Assembly (NCBI GenBank): GCA_963971535.1 | Contig: OZ020598.1 | Span: 99,445,674 to 99,509,673 of the forward strand | DNA length: 64,000 bases | Source: Notolepis coatsorum | Lineage: Eukaryota; Chordata; Actinopteri; Aulopiformes; Paralepididae | Reading direction: 5' to 3' | Shown: in pieces, positions 54,341 through 64,000 of the stretch | Layout: every line of letters begins with the position of its first letter | Position numbering within the stretch: the stretch's first letter is position 1 | Made by a program: the position numbers and the translations under genes | The notes under the pieces: model-generated | Told to the model about the DNA's origin: nothing | Database searches by the model: none | What the model saw: only the letters and a program-made list of their open reading frames with translations

Positions 54341-54756
54341 TATTATTTGTTTATTGGCATCATCATCACATCAAAGCTTCACACACCAAAGCCATGGTAT
54401 CATTATAATCACTGCCTGTTCTACATTTATTGTCCACTTGATGGCACAGTAGAGCAAATACACCATGAAGCTTCAACACGTGTGGTACTATTGGATGGAA
54501 AGCCTCAATGCTTCATGAAGCTTCATCTCGCCATCACTACTATAAAGTATAGATTTAGCTCTACAAACAGCCTCACATACAATGCAAGTCTGTTTTGAAA
54601 TGCTGGCCGTTTAGCGTGAGATTAGACGGCCCCCAATGTGTTAAGGGGTTCTATTGAGAAATTCCATAAGACTTGGCAACCCTTCATTGACTACATTGAA
54701 GCTAGGAAACTGGGTAGTACCCGTCAATAGCTATGTAGAGCAGCTCTGTACTAATG
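54341..54756. other. Unclassified repeat-like sequence
   Basis: The stretch contains CATGAAGCTTCAACACGTG and ATGCTTCATGAAGCTTCATC, a partly palindromic pattern seen in hAT ends, but no boundaries. CCCCCAATGTGTTAAGGGG at 54632-54650 looks like the right end of the MITE-C type (compare 60188-60204). Confidence 0.4.
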
Positions 54757-54760
54757 TTAA

Positions 54761-55670
54761 CACTTTGAGTGCCACTCACGGCTAATCTTGTGTTTACGAT
54801 AGTTACGTTGAAAGCCACTCACGAGATTTCTCTGAATTATTTTTTTCTTTTCTTTTTTTAGCGATCTGAAATCATATTGCATCACGCGAGCCTACCCTAG
54901 CCTACCCAAGGGCCGCCGGCGATCAGATGTGGAAAAAAGCGCCCCCTATCGTCTCCCAGATGGTAAATGGTAAATGGAATGGACTCAATGAAAATGGATG
55001 GGGGGAAAAAAATATTCCAGTCCACTGATGCAGCTGGGGTTACCAGAGTTCATTCTGGAGCCTCTGAGCCACGGGGAATCATGTGTTCTACTGTACACAC
55101 GTTAGATCTATACACTTATTGATTTTTTCGAATGGTGATCAGGAATTGGAATATACCATTTGGATACCATCTGATGTCAGGTAAGGAATCTATGTTATCA
55201 GTGTTAGGATAATCACTCGTTTTCATGAAGATATAAGCTGTTTTGTGAAATGTGCTCTATCGGTTTCACTGTAAAATCCATGAGGAAATGAAAACGGCTA
55301 TTATCAGCGCGCGCCTCGAATGTGCGTGCGTGCACGTATACTATTGACCATCTAGCGTTTATTTGAAAACTATTCATGAATAGGCCGACAAATATCAACG
55401 TTCTGGAATATTCCAGTAAAAGGCGATTATCACAGAATGGCCTGTTTTTCACCTGAAAACGGGCGCTTTTCAAAATTCTCTCAAACGGAAATGAAGCGAT
55501 AAAAAACCAATCTGCCTTGACAGCACTGACTGGAAAATGATTCTTTGATAAGCGACGGGCAGATTAGACACATAATTTAAAACATAGATTAGGCGATATT
55601 AACGTTAACATTGGCGCAGATGGTGGCATTCAAGCACTAAGTCGTGCGCCCCCTGGTGGCACTGAAAGTG
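54761..55670 (+). mobile_element. MITE family A, reference copy
   Basis: TTAA at 54757-54760 and 55671-55674. Ends CACTTTGAGTGCCACTCACG and, inward from the right, CACTTTCAGTGCCACCAGGG. The 910 bp contain GCGCCCCCTATCGTCTCCCA, GATACCATCTGATGTCAGGT (followed by AAGG, a good splice donor), TCTGGAATATTCCAG and TCTGCCTTGACAG blocks shared by every copy. No transposase. Confidence 0.92.
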
Positions 55671-55674
55671 TTAA

Positions 55675-56088
55675 AGGGGAACTATCTTATAAATGGCCTT
55701 TTTCAGTGTTTAGCATTGTTTCCTAGCTATGTGGACTTATATTAATATGATCTATGTCTCTAATTCTCATATTGGTGCATTCTTCCAATTCTCCTCTCAC
55801 AATATTCACCCTCACTGAACTGAGTCATCTGAAAATGTGCTGATTTGTGATGTCAAAGATGTCTCAGCTGCATGAGACTCCACACACTCCACAGTTCCCA
55901 CCGTGGTTGGAGCCCAGGCTCAAAATGGCTTAAGATCTTGAGGTAGAAAAATGCTGTTTTTGAGGACTTGATTAGAAATACAAAACAATGAATAAAAAAA
56001 AATAGAAAATTACAGAGGTGTTCCATAAACTCACAGGAATTGTGTAAAAGTGCCCAAATAGTGAAAGAAATAGTAAAATAGTTCCCCT
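55675..56088. mobile_element. Kolobok-type MITE, 414 bp
   Basis: TTAA at 55671-55674 (shared with the preceding MITE-A) and 56089-56092. The ends both read AGGGGAACTAT inward. On the minus strand, CACTATTTGGGCA, TTTTACACAATTCCTGTGAG and TTGTATTTCTAATC match the first 150 bp of the autonomous Kolobok (24120-24220). It is a non-autonomous relative of the 24096 element. Confidence 0.88.
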
Positions 56089-56092
56089 TTAA

Positions 56093-57299
56093 TACAAATG
56101 TTAGTTGTGTTTTTGTATGTGTGTCTCCTATGTGATTGAGTATGTGCGTATGTGTATAAATGTAATGTTAGTACCATTTGAAACTGTCAATCGTAAAATG
56201 TAAAAAAGAAAAATGAAAATGCCAATAAACATGTAAAAAAATTAAATAAAAGTGTATAGAAATCTGAAACAAAGCCCCTTGAGGTTCTATCCGATGAGTA
56301 AAAAGTTAAATAAAAGGGTGTGGATGTAGTGGCTGACCCCACGGGACCCCTCTCAGGTCATTGTTAAAACGTTTGTATAACGGTTAGTGGCCATAGAGCT
56401 AGTCGTCATTTAACGTAGCTTACTTTGTTGTACTATACTTGTAGTTGGCAGTATTTTTCTGTTCTGCCTTACATATATCTCTGTTCTGTATTGTATCACT
56501 AATGTGTGTTATTTTCAGGAAGCACTGATTGGGTGAGCCACCATTTCATTTGGTGTCAGGATTGGGGACAAACACACACACAGACAAACACAAACATGGG
56601 AATCACTGAGCGATAAGAGGGCGGGGGAAAACTCAAGAATAAAATCAATTAAAAAAAAAACTGTAGGAAACACAAAACACCAGTATAAAATAACTGGGTA
56701 AAAATCCCAAAATAACCACCACTGCGCCTAGCAGTTGAAGACAACAATAAAAACAATAGCACTTAGAGACAGACAGAAAACCCTAGAAACATGAGCTCCT
56801 CTACTGTTGAGGGAAAAACATGAAATGGACAATCATCCGAACACAGTCAACCAAGCCTACTTAAAGGCACTGCAAACCTGACACCAATTAGGTGGCAATC
56901 AAGCCCACACACCTGCCATGCCGCATGGCAATTAACTGCAGAGGCCAGTGATTGACAGCTGTCCCTCACAGAAAGATGAAATAGACAGCCATCCCTCACA
57001 GGAAGACGAAATAGACAGCCATCCCTCACAGAAAGATGAAATAAAGCCAAAGCACCTTAGAATAAACTAAAATAAAACCCACATAAACCATGATCCATCA
57101 CATTTGGGTATTGTTTTTTTCCTGTTTTTGTTAGGTAATGGCTTAGGTTATTGAATATAATACATTTTTACCAAAGGTTAGGTTGGTTTGTTTTGAGAAT
57201 AGTGGTGTTTGTTGACATCCTTTTTATCAACCAATATTTATGTTACAGCCTTTTTACCCTTAGACCTCAGGGCCCAGGAGTTCAAAACTTGTAATCCCT
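56093..57299. other. LINE-tail-like sequence and a 30-bp tandem repeat
   Basis: 56095-56250 has the look of an L1 3' end (GTATGTGTGTCTCCTATGTG, AATAAACATGTAAAAAAATT). The rest has no gene. Three units of about 30 bp (CCCTCACAGAAAGATGAAAT) lie at 56961-57042. 57268-57300 is a short piece of a LINE that reappears inverted at 60293-60325. Confidence 0.45.
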
Positions 57300-57421
57300 A
57301 TTGATTGATTGATTGAATTTAATTAACAGATTGTAGAATGGGTACAGTACAGTACAATACACACAATTGTTAACACAATCCCGCCCAACAATGTATAACC
57401 GTGTTTCGAATCCATGCTTAA

Positions 57422-58186
57422 CACTTTGGATGCCACGCCCGAGATTTCTCGGGTTTACCCCCCGACCGTTGAATGCCCATCACGAGATTTATCGGTTTTT
57501 TTTATTAATTTTTTTTATTAGCGATCTGAAATCATATTGCATCAAGCGAGCCTACCGTTGGATATCCAGTCACCCCAGGCTCTCAGATGTTAAAAAAGCT
57601 CATTCTGGAGCCGCTGAGCCGCGGCGATTATGTGTTATACTGTACACACGGTGGATCAATACAATTATTCGAATGGTGATCAGGAATTGGAATATACCAT
57701 TTGGATACCATCTGATGTCAGGTAAGGAATCTATGTTATCAGTCTTAGGATAATCAGACTCGTTTTCACAGAGATATAAGCGTTTCCACTATATGTGATA
57801 TTGCTCTTTCACTGTAAAAGCCATCAGGAAATAAGAGCAGCTATTATCAGCACGCGGCACGAGCGTGCGTGCGCACACATATACTATCGATCATCTAGCG
57901 TTTATTTGAAAACGATTCATAAATAGGCCGACAAATGACAACGTAGAATGGGTCGTTTTTTCCGCGAAAACGAGTGATTTTCAAAATGCTATCAAACGAA
58001 AATTAAGCGATAAAAAAACAATCTGCCGTGACAATGTTGACTGGAAAATGAGTCTTTGATAAGCGACGGGCAGATTAGACACATAGCCATAATTTAAAAC
58101 ATAGATTAGGCGATATTAAGTTAACATTGGAGTGGGTTTGGGCATCAAGGGGGTAAAAAGGAAAACACGGCGTGGCATCCAAAGTG
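57422..58186 (+). mobile_element. MITE family A copy
   Basis: TTAA at 57418-57421 and 58187-58190. Ends CACTTTGGATGCCACGCC and, inward from the right, CACTTTGGATGCCACGCC, identical over 18 bases. 765 bp with all the family blocks, slightly shortened. Confidence 0.9.
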
Positions 58187-58730
58187 TTAAAGGACCGAGG
58201 ACGGATATATCCGTGGCAAGGTTGTTTTGGCTTTTATTCCATTTTAATAACCTATTCAAGGTCGCAGAGCGGCACTACAGATGTACCCTACTCTTTGAAT
58301 TCGAGAAAGTGCATTACCGGCCAGATCCTCTTAGGGGCGCTATCTCGATAATGCAGTGTTCCCTGTGGCAGAAGCTGTCTTTTTTTTTTTCTGGATCTCT
58401 AATGTAGTTTTCACCTGAAGCGATCGCTATTCTCCGCTTGCACAACCTGAAAGTAGGCACTTCCGGCTGACTTCCGGTTGCCAATGGTACTTCCTGTCCC
58501 ATCCAAATACATTGGTTTTAGCTACTTTTCTCCCCTTATTTAAACAACTTTGTCGTCACAGAGAGGCAATGAAACGTTTGTATTATTATAGTATAGAATG
58601 TATTTAATAAGCAAACGTTTGTCAGCAGGGTTTTTGGGCTGTATTTCATGTAAAAACGTTTACTGTTAGTTTCCTTGCTCAGCCAGCATTAGCCTTCATT
58701 AGCTAACAGAAGCTAGTGGTTAAACAGGCC

Positions 58731-59442
58731 GGATTAGCTTTGAGCTAACTATCTTTCCCGACCCATGTATTCATTCCATTCTAAACATAACGTTAGTTTA
58801 CAAAACATGACCTGTCTATATAACGTTGAGGAACAAATTATAAGTGTGTGGGTGTGTGTTTTGGTGAACATTGGACTGCAAACAGAAAATGCATCACAGT
58901 TAGACAGTAGCTACTGTTAGATGCCCTTCCGGATTAGCTTTGAGCTAACTATCTTTCCCGACCCATGTATTCATTCCATTCTAAACATAACGTTAGTTTA
59001 CAAAACATGACCTGTCTATATAACGTTGAGGAACAAATTATAACGTGTGTGGGTGTGTGTTTTGGTGAACATTGGACTGCAAACAGAAAATGCATCACAG
59101 TTAGACAGTAGCTACTGTTAGCTGCCCTTCCGGATTAGCTTTGAGCTAACTATCTTTCCCGAACCATGTATTCATTCCATTCTAAACATAACGTTAGTTT
59201 ACAAAACATGACCTGTCTATATAACGTTGAGGAACAAATTATAACGTGTGTGGGTGTGTTTTGGTGAACATTGGACTGCAAACAGAAAATGCATCACAGT
59301 TAGACAGTAGCTACTGTTAGCTGCCCTTCCGGATTAGCTTTGAGCTAACTATCTTTCCCGACCCATGTATTCATTCCATTCTAAACATAACGTTAGTTTA
59401 CAAAACATGACCCGTCTATATAACGTTGAGGAACAAATTATA
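58731..59442. repeat. ~200-bp tandem repeat, 3.6 units
   Basis: The unit GGATTAGCTTTGAGCTAACT begins at 58731, 58931, 59132 and 59331. Units differ at only a few bases by eye. The last unit ends in an inverted stub (ATAGACGGGAATGGAATGC, ATCGTTAGCTCAAAGCTATT), so the array borders a reversed piece of itself. Confidence 0.92.
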
Positions 59443-59635
59443 TAGACGGGAATGGAATGCATCGGCAAAGATCGTTAGCTCAAAGCTATTCCGGCCAGTT
59501 TATCAACTTCCTGTCATTTAGAAATATGATTTTATAGTGAAAATCATTACCAAAACGTCCGGAAAAACCTCACGGGAGCATTATAGACTGTCATACAAAT
59601 GTACAAATGCTATAAGGTGGCAAGAAATGCACTAT

Positions 59636-59726
59636 AAACAATACTTTGCGGCGTCGTTTCTTGCGCTAGCTTCTGTTAGCCATCATTAGCCTCAAGAAAC
59701 GATGCCGCAAAGTATTGTTTTAATAA
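59636..59726. repeat. Hairpin, 27-bp arms
   Basis: AACAATACTTTGCGGCGTCG and its complement CGATGCCGCAAAGTATTGTT face each other around TTCTGTTAGCCATCATTAGC. It lies inside element C. Confidence 0.85.
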
Positions 59727-60285
59727 TAAACAAACACTCTGAAAGTATCATTACTGTCCTCTTACCGTTCGCCGATGAGACTGGAGGAAAATGATCCCAC
59801 TTATTTGATGGCGATATACTAGATCCATTTCCGGTTTGTATAATAATAATAAACGCCCAAATCATATCGATTATTGAGTTATGGCAGCGATCCATATACA
59901 AGGATGTGTGTCTAGAGTCCAGCAACTATATGTGAGTGCCGGACGCATTTCCCAGATGCACGGAGATCACCAGAGATCCATTTCCGGTTGTAACTCGCCG
60001 ATCATCCACCAGGCGGCAGTATTGAAGCGTTGCAGAGTTGTGCAGGCTCCCACTGTATCAGCCGAGGCTGGGTGAGGGAATTATGAATACCATGGCGAAA
60101 AAATTTAATATGATATCAATAACGTCGTACGCCGTGGTTTGGCAGAATTAGCATGACCTTGAAACACATTGTACGACGTTATTGGCGCCCAATGTGTTAA
60201 GGGGTTGCAGACCAGAGAAATACTTTCGTCTTGTTTACATCAGGGTCCCCCATTTTCAATTCATAATGAGTTGAAATTAATTAAT

Positions 60286-60640
60286 CCAAATCTGGGGATT
60301 AAAAGTTTTGAACTCCTGGGCCCAGGGGTCGTAACACTGCTCTTTGTAGATTACCTGGTCCTGCTGTCCCCCACAGCAGACGGCCTACAGCAGAGCCTGG
60401 ATCTGCTAGAGCATTACTTTTACCAACTGGATTGCTCTCTGGATCAGCTCGCCGAACAACAACAATGGCCTGCTGAGATCTTGAGGACAACAGGACCAGA
60501 CTGTTAGATATAACCATCAAACTGGGTGATAGAATTAATATTTTATATTTAAAGGCACGTATATCTGCCTTCTCCTCTCTCCTGCATTTTGGCTTGACCT
60601 CCCTGACCCTTGGTGCAGGCTGCAGTCTATTTTTCCACAC
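60286..60640 (+). pseudogene. LINE reverse transcriptase scrap
   Basis: VVTLLFVDYLVLLSPTADGL and QQSLDLLEHYFYQ resemble the F/YADDLVLLS region of a non-LTR reverse transcriptase; the catalytic pair here reads V-D-Y in place of A-D-D. About 70 residues remain. Confidence 0.6.
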
Positions 60641-60669
60641 ACAGTTTAAGTGACCTGATGACTGTAGGC

Positions 60670-61025
60670 TCATTCCACACACACACCCATTAACACACAT
60701 AGATGGACACACATACACACAAACCCCTCTCACACACACACACGCGCCTCACACACACGCGCCTCACACACACACATACCCATGTCTCCCTCACACGCAC
60801 ACAAACTCATGTACGCACACTCATACACACTTACCAATACATACACACAGGTAGTCTCCCACATGGCCCTAGGAAGTCATTTACTAGCCTCAGAGACACA
60901 TGGCCCTTGGAAGTCATTACTAAGCCTCCTCTTCCGAAGCACACACGCACACACGCTCACGTGCACACACACACATCGCTCACCTACACTTACTGGCGCA
61001 TACACACGGATACACACCGACTGTC
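60670..61025. repeat. CA-rich microsatellite region
   Basis: Many (CA)n and CACACACG runs over about 350 bp, broken by one duplicated 40-bp segment (ATGGCCCTAGGAAGTCATTT and ATGGCCCTTGGAAGTCATTA). Confidence 0.85.
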
Positions 61026-61560
61026 ATGAAAATCATGAAAGGACCCTTGACTAAGTGCTGGGTCAAACAGGTAAACTAGTTACATACAGACATAATTACT
61101 TTGAACTCTCAATGATCTGCTCGCATTGCACGTACTCACGCAAACACAAACAAACAACACAACATGTACACAACAGCCCCAAATGAGGGGGACTTCAGGG
61201 ACTCATTAGCCCAGGCCCCCACCGCTACGGAGAAACACGTGCTGGGACCCCCCTCCCACCTAACCATGCGGATTCTCTTTGTTCTCAACTAGGACTGTGA
61301 CAGCTATCATCATTAAACCAGAAAGAGGTGTGTCTAACTACAAATGTATAAAAGGGTGTATCTGTATATTATCGTGGCCATTCTGCGTTTGTCTGAATTC
61401 AAGCAGGTGGTCCAGATTGATCTGTTGTTCTTGTGTTCTTCTTGTCCTCTGAGATAAAAAACCTTGCAGCCATCTGACTCCAGACTCAACTGTGTCTCAC
61501 CGCTTCTTTCAACTAAAAGAACTCAGTGTTAGTTTACATTATAGGAGGAGGCCCGTGGTA
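61026..61560. other. Possible LTR or LINE 5' region
   Basis: It contains TATAAAAGG (61347-61355), GAGATAAAAAAC (61450-61461) and ACTCCAGACTCAACTGTGTC, features that a retroviral-type LTR would show. However, I found no paired copy and no primer-binding site. It may simply be the 5' region of the L2-type LINE that follows. Confidence 0.3.
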
Positions 61561-61584
61561 GAATTTCCTTATAAGACCTCGGCC

Positions 61585-63325
61585 CACACAACAAAGGAGA
61601 CAGACGGCGAGGAAGGAGAGCCAGCGTCCGAAACAGACTGCGATCCAGGCGTCACAGAATGCCACTGCCCAGCATATTGTTGGCCAATGTGCAATCAATA
61701 GAAAATAAACTGGATGACATCAGAGCACGGATTCAATTCCAAAGAGACGTTAGAGACTAATGTTCTCTGCTTCACCGAGACGTGGTTGACGGCGGACATC
61801 CCTGACCACGCCATACAACCGGCGGATCACTTCTTCACTCACCGCAAAGACCGTTCAGAGGAAGAAACTGGTAAAAAGCGGGGAGGTGGGATAGCCTTCA
61901 TGTTGAACAACAATTGGTGTGAGCCAGGCAACGTGAAGGGGCTCTCAAACAACTGCTCCCCCAACCTGGAGTATATATCCATCAAGTGCCGGCCATTCTT
62001 TCTCCCGAGAGAATTAACGTCGGTCATCTTGATCGGAGTGTATATTCAACCACAAGCAAACACTGGAGTCGCGCTGTCCTTGCTTCACGACGAGGTAAAC
62101 AAACTCCAAGCAGCTAACATTGACGCTGCTATTGTGGTTGTGGGTGATTTCAATAGCGCTAATCTGAGAAAAGTGTTGCCAAACTTCTACCAGCACATGA
62201 CTTGTACTACCAGAGGCGGGAATATTTTAGACCATTGCTACTCGCAATTCAAGAGTGGATATAAGTCTCAGGCTGCTAGTGGTTTCGGCAAGTCAGATCA
62301 CGACGCCATCTTCCTTTTACCACAATATAAACAAAGTCTCAAGCGCATTCCTGTAGTATCGCGAGAGGTGAAGCATTGGTCTGTAGAATCAGAGGAGACG
62401 CTCCAAGCTGCACTTGAATGTACAGACTGGGGTGTGTTCCGAGACAACACAGATAACATTAATGACGACACGGAAACAGTGCTGGACTTTGTTTGTACTT
62501 TGGTAGAAGAAACAATCCCCACTACCACAATTAGAGTTTACCCAAACCAAAAGCCCTGGGTAGACAAATCCGTCCGCAAAGCTCTGAAGGTGCGCACCTC
62601 AGCCTACAACGCCGGGCTTGTGGCAGGCAACATGAATGACCACAAGGTTGCGAGATACAATGTTAGGAGGGCAGTAATAGAAGCAAAAAGGCGCTACAGG
62701 GATCAAATTGAACTTCAATATGAACAGGCTGGGCGGCTAGGTGGCACAGTGGGCAAGGCGCTCGCCACCAACGCAGGAGATGCTGGGTTCGAGCCCAGCT
62801 CTCGGCGTTGCTACCATCTTGGCTGGTCGTTCATACTAATACAATTGGCAGTATTAGGGGGTGGGAAGCTGGTGGGTGGGGATCGGACGTTGTGGACAGC
62901 GACTCCTACAGGTCGGTTGGTGCGCCTGCACAGTAGAATCAGGAAGCAACAGGGGCGGTGTGTCCCTCCCACGCAGACCCTCGCCGCTGAGAGATCGCGC
63001 TGTGCAGGTGAAAAGATGCGACGGCTGCCTCGAGTACCGGAGGGGACACGTGATGCAAGGCTTTGTCCACATTGCAGCCGGCTTGTGGGAGGCATGGCCT
63101 AACAGCGTTCGAGACAGGGGAGGGTAGAATTGTACAATACGAAATTGGGGAAAGGAGAAAAATAGAAAATGGGGGAGAAAAAGTAGTTAAAAAAAAATAT
63201 GAACAGGCTGACTAACAGTTTTAAGTACCTTGGAGTCCACATATCCGAGGACTTGACATGGACCACACACATTGACAGTGTTATCAAGAAGGCACGACAA
63301 TGCCTCCACTTCCTTAGGCGCTTAA
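61585..63325 (+). pseudogene. L2-type LINE polyprotein, internally deleted
   Basis: It begins RRGRRASVRNRLRSRRH and LPSILLANVQSIENKLDDI. A frameshift near 61755 follows, then the APE endonuclease: VLCFTETWLTADIPDHAIQ, LIGVYIQPQAN, VVVGDFNSANLRKVLP and GKSDHDAIFLLP. A linker to KRRYRDQIELQYEQ (62730) comes next. Almost the whole reverse transcriptase is missing: the sequence continues after a SINE with NSFKYLGVHISEDLTWTTHI and KKARQCLHFLRRL, a piece near the C-terminus. It stops at the TTAA of a MITE-A. The endonuclease part is well preserved, so the deletion is relatively recent. Confidence 0.85.
62732..63196 (+). mobile_element. tRNA-derived SINE (family 4), full copy
   Basis: A perfect 14-bp duplication ATATGAACAGGCTG lies at 62718-62731 and 63197-63210. 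The head is GGCGGCTAGGTGGCACAGTG and GGTTCGAGCCCAGC (B box). It has a 400-bp body and an A-run at the end. It landed exactly at the deletion junction of the L2-type LINE. Confidence 0.92.
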
Positions 63326-64000
63326 CACTTTGAATGCCCATCACGAGATATCTCGGGTTATCAGCCCGCGGGTTAAATGCCCATCACGAGAATTCTCGTT
63401 TTATTTTTTTTATTAGCGATCTGAATTCATATTTCATCAACCGAGTTTACCGTTGGTAACCCTGCCCCGCCAGGCACTCAGATGTGAAAAAAGCGCCCCC
63501 TATGTCTCCCAGATGGTAATGCACCCTTTTGGATTGGACTCAATGAAAATGGATGAGAAAAAAAAACTCCGGAATCCACATTTTACTTCTCACGCATGTA
63601 ACCTGTGCCGATCAGATTCATTCTGGACCCTCAGCACAGCGTGTAATATGTGTTTTGTAGTATACACGTTGGATCAATAAAAGGATCGATTTTTGGAATG
63701 GCGATCAGGAATTGGAATAATCCATTTGGATACCATCTGATCTCAGGTAAGGAATCTATTTTACCAGTCTTAGGATAATCAGACCTGTTTTCACTGAGAT
63801 ATAAGCTTTTCCCCTATATGTTGATATGGCTGTTTGACTGTAAGAGCGATCAGGAACTGAGAGAATCGATGTTCAGCTCGCGGCACCAGCATGCACACGT
63901 ACACATATACTATCGATAATCTAGCGTTTATTTGAAAACCGATTCATAAATAGGCCAAAAAATTACAACGTTCTAGAATATTACAGTACAGGGCGATTAT
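63326..64000 (+). mobile_element. MITE family A, cut by the window edge
   Basis: TTAA at 63322-63325, end CACTTTGAATGCCCATCACG, then a duplicated start (ATGCCCATCACGAG twice), CGCCCCCTAT and GATACCATCTGATCTCAGGT with AAGG following. It continues past the window end. Confidence 0.88.

Larger units (their letters stand above)
57374..60196. mobile_element. TTAA-flanked element C, inserted in an R140
   Basis: The R140 repeat (minus) breaks at its TTAA: TACACACAATTG-TTAA at 57370-57373 and TTAA-GGGGTTGCAGACC at 60197-60200. Ends CACAATCCCGCCC and, inward from the right, CACATTGGGCGCC. Close to the left end it has taken a MITE-A (57422-58186). The body includes a 200-bp tandem array and MITE-B-like sequence near 59690-60190. 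No transposase. Confidence 0.75.

Noticed and set aside
61026-61560. Complete endogenous retrovirus LTR
   Set aside because: TATA- and AATAAA-like motifs are present, but there is no second LTR, no primer-binding site and no retroviral frame nearby. Kept only as a low-confidence possibility.

Overview
The window looks like a piece of a teleost fish genome made almost entirely of transposable elements. The evidence is spliced eukaryotic element genes, fish-type tRNA-derived SINEs, L1-, L2- and RTE-like LINEs, and hAT, PIF/Harbinger, piggyBac and Kolobok DNA transposons. I see no host gene, no rRNA and no free-standing tRNA gene. The species cannot be fixed from the sequence.

Layout. 1-13.6 kb: a Ty3/Gypsy gag scrap fused to an L1 scrap, SINEs, two hAT elements with perfect 8-bp target duplications, a broken tyrosine-recombinase (Crypton-like) gene, and TTAA-flanked MITEs (families A and B here). 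13.8-19.7 kb: a decayed spliced piggyBac transposase split by a 5'-inverted LINE, which itself holds a two-gene Harbinger element (Harbinger-I copy A). 20.2-39.8 kb: Harbinger-II copy 1, opened at 20.6 kb by a full L1-type LINE. The LINE's ORF2 is interrupted by a 7.7-kb Kolobok element and a second TTAA-flanked element. 39.8-43.6 kb: MITEs, an L2-type tail, a SINE and an L1 scrap. 43.6-49.1 kb: Harbinger-II copy 2. 49.8-54.0 kb: a MITE-A holding Harbinger-I copy B. 54-60.3 kb: more MITEs and tandem repeats. 60.3-64 kb: L2-type LINE with a SINE insertion, ending in another MITE-A.

The main result is the Kolobok element at 24096-31770. Its minus strand encodes a THAP-domain transposase in eleven exons. 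Every junction I worked out by hand is in phase, and there is one premature stop. Its plus strand encodes a second, convergent gene of four exons: an unbroken 165-residue protein with a complete P2X7-receptor-type C-terminal cysteine domain and no channel. The two coding regions overlap tail to tail by 20 bases. The element therefore looks like a two-gene transposon whose second gene is related to the cytoplasmic ballast domain of the P2X7 ion channel.

The nesting can be read as a relative history. Two Harbinger-II copies give empty sites for each other's insertions. TTAA removal restores the L1 reading frame at two places. The order at the deepest point is Harbinger-II, then L1, then Kolobok, then hAT.
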